Part shown: piece by piece, positions 56,150-64,000 of the stretch
Layout of the letters: each line of letters starts with the position of its first letter
How positions within the stretch are numbered: the first letter of the stretch is position 1
NCBI RefSeq assembly: GCF_905475395.1
Contig: NC_058339.1
Coordinates: forward strand, 93,878,520 to 93,942,519
Origin: Chrysoperla carnea
Taxonomy: Eukaryota; Arthropoda; Insecta; Neuroptera; Chrysopidae
Direction of reading: 5' to 3'
DNA: 64,000 nt
The notes under the pieces: model-generated
Told to the model about the DNA's origin: nothing
Database searches by the model: none
What the model saw: only the letters and a program-made list of their open reading frames with translations
Translations under genes and position numbers: made by a program

Positions 56150-56710
56150 ATGGATTCAAAAGGATAGTATTCTAAGATGGCGGCTTTAATCATCAACAAA
56201 ATAATATTAATACAAAAATATTTTATATAAAAAAAATTTATTCGAAATATCAATTTTGTTTAATAAACACTTTACAAAAATATTAAAATCATATCAATAT
56301 ATTTAAATATTCATATTAAATATTAGATATTTGATTAATTAATAAAATAAAAATATTAATAAACATACCTGTTGTTTTATTTATTTAAAATAACAGTAAT
56401 GGCGTCGTTGTAATAATTCCTCACCTCACCACCACACCACTGCAACATTCCAATTATTTACATAACATTATAAATATGCAAATATTTCAAAAAATAAATC
56501 TTCAAAACTTAAAATAAAGTTTTTAAATAAACTTTTTAATGTATTACTTTGAAAATAACTGTAATAACTTTTAATAAACAAATATCATTTCATGTAAACA
56601 ACAACACCACAATCACGGCCACGCCATTTGCAAACCTATTGGTAATCGTGTTCACTGTTCACTATTCGTGATTGTGTTCACTGTTCGTAAAAGATCGGAA
56701 ACGAACTAAA
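56150..56710 (-). repeat. Inverted partner of the 18.34-18.87 kb YY1-motif repeat
   Basis: The reverse complement matches the 18.3 kb copy block by block: AAGATGGCGGCTTTAAT at its start, CATACCTGTTGTTTTATTTA, AACAGTAATGGCGTCGTTG, CACGCCATTTGCAAACC, and GTTCACTGTTCGTAAAAG at its end. Block order and spacing are nearly the same in both copies, with many base differences, so this is an old shared repeat rather than a fresh duplication. Confidence 0.7.
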
Positions 56711-56875
56711 CAAAAAAAGCGGTTATTATGAATAATTTTGAATACACTTATTTAAAAAAAATTGTTTTTAATTTAAAAAGAAAATAACTAAATAAAACAA
56801 TTATTTATTTGTTCTTTTCTTTAAAGACTCATGTTTTTTTGAATATTAAAATTATAACTTTTAGTAAATAAAGAT

Positions 56876-56995
56876 TACATTTATTTAATGCAAACAACAA
56901 CGCCACCAACACGCCATTTTGCAAATCTATTCATGTTCATTTTCGTGTATTGTGTTCGTAAAAGATCGGAACCGAAATATAAAATTGCGGTAATT
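56876..56995 (-). repeat. Partial further copy of the YY1-motif repeat
   Basis: AACACGCCATTTTGCAAATC, TGTGTTCGTAAAAGATCGG and AACGCCACCAACACG repeat one end of the 56.15-56.71 kb element a few hundred bases away, in the same orientation. Confidence 0.65.
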
Positions 56996-57321
56996 TATAA
57001 AAATTTTAGAATAGGTTTTTATTTTAATAAAAATTGTTTATAATAAAAATAAAAGAATTATTAATTTTCTTTAAATAATTTTGTTTTTTTAAATATTAAA
57101 ATAATTTTACAAAATTACCTAAATATTAAAATGATAAGATGCCAAAAGTAACATAGTTCCATTAATAAGTACATACATTATGTACGTTAACGTTAAATTA
57201 AAATGATAAAGCATGTACTCATGTAGACTGGATGACTAAGTCAGTTAGATCAGTTCTAGTTTATTTAATGATGATGATCATTGATCCATGACATCCATGT
57301 GCATGTGCATTATATATACAT

Positions 57322-59354
57322 ATGGCTGTTATATTTAGTAGAGTGAAATTACGCCTTGTGTATGGATTAAAAGTTCGAGCAACGAAACTTTGGGGTTTTT
57401 CTTTTCACATCAAAATAAGTATTTCTTGAAATTTTTTACTTTCCCGGAGTGGTGCAACATGTTTAAAAAACAAAATGGCGTTAAAAATGAAAGAAATTTC
57501 AGAAATTTTATCATTTTTATTTTATATTCGCAAAAGGAGGCATCGGTGCATATCCAAATTTGGTAGGTTTGTAGTCCATGTTAAGAACTGCTCCTCATAA
57601 TTTTTTGGTGGGGTTTCGTCCCTTCCCCTCCCAGTTATATATATATGTATACATACATATGGTAAAACAGTTCATTTGACTATAACTTGAAAAATATTCG
57701 ATTGATTTTAATGAAACTAATATCAATAGTAGGTTTTATTACTTACAACTTTCAGTTAAAATTTTAGCGAAATCCGTTAAATAGTTCGGCCAAATTTTCC
57801 AATTTAGGAAATTGTTTAAAATGGCTGCCATTTTATGCCATTTTGTCCTACGAGGTTAAATTTTTTTTTAAATTGTAGCATTTTTTATTATCTTTCGATT
57901 TTATAATAAGTGGCTTACCCGTAAAATGACTCCTTGATCCATATTTTTGCGAAAAACGGAAAATTTAACACTTTCTGGAAATAATTGTTTGGGGGGTGTA
58001 TGGACTGGCTTTGGGGGGTGTTTTTTGGTTTGGCATGAGAAAACTATTTTTAAAAGAGGTCTATATGGTTTAAAGTAAAATTTTTAAGTTTTAACCCCCG
58101 CGCTGTAAGGGGGAAGGGGTGTATGAAATAAATGTGTCTTAAAAGATTTTAAAAAGAGGTCAAAATAGTTTAAAATGCTAAAGTAACCCAAAATTTTAGA
58201 TGCTTTTATTAATATAGCACTTTTTACAACATCCTCCCCTTCCCCTCCCGCTTTCATATTTTTTGCAAATTCAAAATTTTTATGACGTATAAAGGGGTTT
58301 TTGGGGTCGCTGATCTCGAATTTTGCAATAGATTATCAAAAACAATTGTAATATTTTTAGGGGGTGTACTTATTTGGGCCAAAAGTTCGAGATCAGCGAC
58401 CCCCAAAACCTCTTTATACGTCATAAAAATTTTGAATTTGCAAAAAATATGAAAGCGGGAGGGGAAGGGGAGGATGTTGTAAAAAGTGCTATATTAATAA
58501 AAGCATCTAAAATTTTGGGTTACTTTAGCATTTTAAACTATTTTGACCTCTTTTTAAAATCTTTTAAGACACATTTATTTCATACACCCCTTCCCCCTTA
58601 CAGCGCGGGGGTTAAAACTTAAAAATTTTACTTTAAACCATATAGACCTCTTTTAAAAATAGTTTTCTCATGCCAAACCAAAAAACACCCCCCAAAGCCA
58701 GTCCATACACCCCCCAAACAATTATTTCCAGAAAGTGCTAAATTTTCCGTTTTTCGCAAAAATATGGATCAAGGAGTCATTTTACGGGTAAGCCACTTAT
58801 TATAAAATCGAAAGATAATAAAAAATGCTACAATTTAAAAAAAAATTTAACCTCGTAGGACAAAATGGCATAAAATGGCAGCCATTTTAAACAATTTCCT
58901 AAATTGGAAATTTTGGCCGAACTATTTAACGGATTTCGCTAAAATTTTAACTGAAAGTTGTAAGTAATAAAACCTACTATTGATATTAGTTTCATTAAAA
59001 TCAATCGAATATTTTTCAAGTTATAGTCAAATGAACTGTTTTACCATATGTATGTATACATATATATATAACTGGGAGGGGAAGGGACGAAACCCCACCA
59101 AAAAATTATGAGGAGTAGTTCTTAACATGGACTACAAACCTACCAAATTTGGATATGCACCGATGCTTCCTTTTGCGAATATAAAATAAAAATGATAAAA
59201 TTTCTGAAATTTCTTTCATTTTTGACGCCATTTTGTTTTTTAAACATGTTGCACCACTCCGGGAAAGTAAAAAATTTCAAAAAATACTTATTTTGATGTG
59301 AAAAGAAAAACCCCAAAGTTTCGTTGCTCGAACTTTTAATCCATATAACAGCCT
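57322..59354. mobile_element. Near-perfect palindrome (foldback) of about 2 kb
   Basis: The left arm, about 57361-58320, and right arm, about 58386-59345, are inverted copies with only about ten differences seen by eye. The arms meet around a 65-base spacer. Outer ends read TATGGATTAAAAGTTCGAGC and its complement. GGCTGTTATAT (57321-57331) and ATATAACAGCC (59344-59354) extend the symmetry, with about 26 extra bases in the left arm only. The arms are richer in G/C than the surroundings (GGGGGGTGTATGGACTGGC). They encode no recognisable protein; an 82-codon frame in the right arm is chance. Likely a young foldback or inverted non-autonomous element. The extra left bases and the mismatches argue against a simple assembly artefact. 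Confidence 0.85.
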
Positions 59355-59880
59355 TTTTTTGCTTAGATTTACTCCAGTAATTGTATAATATATAAATACG
59401 TTAAGCAGGTGTTATTTATATAATTATTATATGTACCTATGTAGGTACTTTAGATAATATAATACCTGTATAATATAGATAGATAGATAGATAGTTTTAT
59501 TTAAAATAAACTATTACTATCAGTAACCAGTATTCTAGTAAATAATATAATATTATTTATTTTAATATCTATAGTTGTTTAAGTTTACATACCTACCTAC
59601 TTAAGTATTTAATGATTTTAATATAACTATTAATAATAATAATAAATAATATTTATATTTATATATATTTAATTATTATTTTGTGTAATATAATATAATA
59701 TGTGTTTTTTATAATTTATAAAGTAAGTACCTACCTAATATAATAATAAACAACATATCTATCTATCTTTAATTATTTATTTACTTTAAAAAATAATTAT
59801 TATTTATAAATATTTAAATATATTTATTTGAATCATTTATTTATTTAACTAATATCAACTAAATATATTCATTTAATTAA

Positions 59881-60281
59881 AGTGGTTTAGCTGTTTAATT
59901 AATCTCTTAAGTACGCTGCGCTGAATATTCATTTTTGTTGTTGTTGCGATAGATAAATGATAGTTCAAAATTGAATTATTTCATTTTAAAATCATGATTC
60001 TTAACATACAATAATAATTTATGGAAGAACTTACAATAACGTTAATTGTACAAAAATAAATCGGTGATTGAACTTTAAAAAAGTTTTCATCATGAAGTAA
60101 ATTTATACCTGATTTTTTTTTATACAAAAAACAAAACATTACCCTACCGCGCTTTCCAAAAAGAAAACATAAAAATAACTTTGGTTTTTAATGCTTTTTG
60201 GATATTTTTAGAGAATTTGTTTAAAGCATATTCTTACATTTAAATCATACAAATTGCATTGTTGACTAGAACCGAACCACT
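59881..60281. mobile_element. Family B element, 401 bp, TTAA on both sides
   Basis: Left end AGTGGTTTAGC after TTAA (59877-59880); right end CCGAACCACT before TTAA (60282-60285). The interior matches the 15.7 and 27.9 kb copies (ACATTACCCTACCGCG, CATACAAATTGCATTG). This is the cleanest full-length copy of this length class. Confidence 0.75.
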
Positions 60282-60454
60282 TTAATAGTTAATTCTATTT
60301 AATAAATTTTTATATTTTATTAAATTGAATTAATTTAAATAGAATGTATATCAATATGATCATTTAAAATTAAATGTATTACTGATTGTGAACAAAGTAT
60401 TAAAGTTTATATAAAAACTTTGAATATCATAGATAATATTTATAAATCATATAC

Positions 60455-60630
60455 TTAATACTTCTATATGGCCAATAAAAAGAGTGAGAAAGAGGTCATG
60501 TTTCAAAGAAAGTGAGACATTTGAACAGTTGGCCACAATAATAGTACTATTATAAGTATGTAAGTATTTTATTGACTAGTTATCTCACTCACATACTCTT
60601 ATTCTGTACTAGCTTCATATAGAAGTATTA
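60455..60630. repeat. Small inverted-repeat element
   Basis: AATACTTCTATATGGCC at the left and GCTTCATATAGAAGTATT at the right face each other, with TTGGCCACAATAATAG and CTCACTCACATACTC inside. Probably a miniature element of about 175 bp. Confidence 0.45.
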
Positions 60631-61279
60631 TATAAATGGTTATATAAAGTGTGTTGTTCACTTTATAGTCCAGTCCAGTCCAGACCAGTTAGTTAAATGA
60701 CCACTTTGACCACCACTGACCATCATCACTACCACCCTCAATACATTATAATACCATTTATTGATTTATTTTTATAATTATTAAATATAATAAAGTACCT
60801 ACGTAGATAGTGATGTGTAATATAATGCAATAAAATATTTAATGTTTAATGCTCAAAAATATATAGGTTTAATTATTTTTTTAATTAAATATATTTATAT
60901 TTATAAAATAAAATATAATATAATATAATATAATATAATATGGTATAATATAATATAATTATATAGTTTTAGTTTTAGTTAAACATGCATGCCTACATAT
61001 TTATATAAAATATAAATTATTAATATAAAATTAATTAAACATTAATTTTATATTAATATAAGTGTACAAGTGTATATGTTACAAATATTATTTATTTATA
61101 ATAATTTTATTTATTTTATTTTTTAGATAAATAATAACATTATTATTATTATTATTTGTTATTAAATAAATAACAAATAATAATTACAAATATGTGAGGA
61201 TAATTATGTAAGTATTTATTTAATATAATGTATCGCGTTCCTTCCACAATTTTAACTTTAACAAGTTAAAACAAACAAT

Positions 61280-61770
61280 TGATTGAGTTAATTGTTAAAA
61301 TACCATGTATAGATAATATAAATAGGAGCGTTACAGTACACATACGTGTATGTCACACACACATAACTGATATTTCCATGTAATACATACTATAGAATTT
61401 GTGTCTTCACGGGAAAACAGTGATTTTTATGAAACAATGTTTTAAACAAAAATTGTTTATATTTTAAAAGACGACAATTCTTAAACTTAAACTTTTGTTC
61501 AATCTTTAAGACCCATCTGATCTCTGTTGCTCATTTACGAACACTTTTTATGTCCTGAACACGTCGTCTGAACTAAATATCCTATTTGTTTTTGAGTTAT
61601 CCTGTTGACAAACAGATGGACAGACAGACAGGCGGATAAACAACCGAAAATGGACTAATTAGGTGATTTTATGAACACTTATATCAAAATTTTGTTGGAA
61701 GCATCAATATTTTTAAACGTTACAAACTTAAGACTAAACTTAATATACCTTGATATACTTCATATACATT
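61280..61770 (+). repeat. Dispersed repeat family F
   Basis: Full-length-looking copy with TACCATGTATAGATAATA at the left and TTAATATACCTTGATATA at the right. It carries a GACAGACAGACAGG run and CAACCGAAAATGGACTAATT. It ends about 130 bases before the forkhead start codon. Confidence 0.7.
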
Positions 61771-61897
61771 TGTATAAAAACATAATACAATAATTATTAA
61801 TTTTACTTATTTTTATTTAATTTTAGATATATGTATATATATATATATTATTATTATTAATTAATACACAAAGTATTTATAATTAAATAAATTAAAA

Positions 61898-64000
<2,103 letters not shown>

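Larger units (their letters stand above)
54307..57321. other. Repeat-bearing upstream region of PFDN6
   Basis: No gene supported. It contains a family F copy (54740-55215), a GTCTGGC/GCCAGAC inverted pair near 55253-55290, the YY1-motif repeat (56150-56710) and a partial second copy of it (56876-56995). Confidence 0.5.
59355..61897. other. AT-rich upstream region of the forkhead gene
   Basis: Apart from the family B element (59881), an inverted pair (60455-60630), a TAATA-type microsatellite (about 60905-60960) and a family F copy (61280-61770), nothing structured is seen. The forkhead promoter should be at its right edge. Confidence 0.5.

Noticed and set aside
58374-58622. 82-codon frame in the palindrome
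   Set aside because: It begins in the spacer and runs into the right arm; no similarity to a known protein, and the composition follows the repeat.
57322-59354. Palindrome as a pure assembly artefact
   Set aside because: The arms differ at several positions and the left arm has about 26 extra bases, which simple read folding would not create; long reads should still confirm it.

Overview
The window is a piece of a very AT-rich animal genome, most likely an arthropod and probably an insect. Genes are split by mostly short introns with GT..AG borders (many GTAAGT donors). Neverland (the ecdysteroid-pathway Rieske oxygenase) and a dopamine transporter of the arthropod type point to Arthropoda. 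The order cannot be fixed from sequence alone. Codons are strongly AT-biased, and many proteins carry long Asn, Gln and Thr runs encoded by trinucleotide repeats.

Twelve genes are supported, in this order: neverland (+, 1.8-3.7 kb, 5' start not found); dopamine transporter DAT (-, 5.2-14.1 kb); Gga clathrin adaptor (+, 19.7-25.5 kb); Lst8 (-, 26.6-27.7 kb); ANKMY2 (+, 28.5-29.9 kb); RER1 (-, 31.8-33.3 kb); WDR77/MEP50 (+, 34.5-35.8 kb); TRMT10A (-, 39.1-42.1 kb); HSD17B10/scully (+, 43.5-44.6 kb); an AGBL4/CCP6-like carboxypeptidase (+, 48.6-53.1 kb, perhaps from 45.3 kb); prefoldin 6 (-, 53.8-54.3 kb); and a FoxJ1-like forkhead factor (+, from 61.9 kb, open at the window end). I joined exons by hand. 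Every gene with a visible start and stop gives a frame-consistent product.

Transcription alternates strand almost without exception, so neighbours are arranged head-to-head (shared promoter regions) or tail-to-tail. The genes do not form one pathway. They are mostly housekeeping functions (secretory sorting, TOR signalling, tRNA methylation, chaperone, mitochondrial oxidation) plus steroid, dopamine and cilia-linked functions.

The rest is dense in small non-autonomous elements: a TA-flanked family with ends starting CAGTGTGTC; a TTAA-flanked family with AGTGGTTCGG ends; a family with GGAGCCCGTCACAC ends; elements with ACAGGGTGTCC ends; and a 632-bp hAT-type element with a perfect 8-bp target duplication. 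There are also tandem satellites at 36.8-39.0 kb, a 5S rRNA-derived fragment inside a Gga intron, and two foldback elements. The foldback at 57.3-59.35 kb is a near-perfect palindrome with arms of about 1 kb.

The most interesting points are that palindrome, the CCP6-like enzyme lacking its catalytic glutamate and substrate arginine, an inverted repeat pair carrying YY1-like motifs 38 kb apart, the 5S-derived fragment, and a possible distant first exon for the CCP6 gene. I recognised no retrovirus, LTR element, Polinton or toxin gene.
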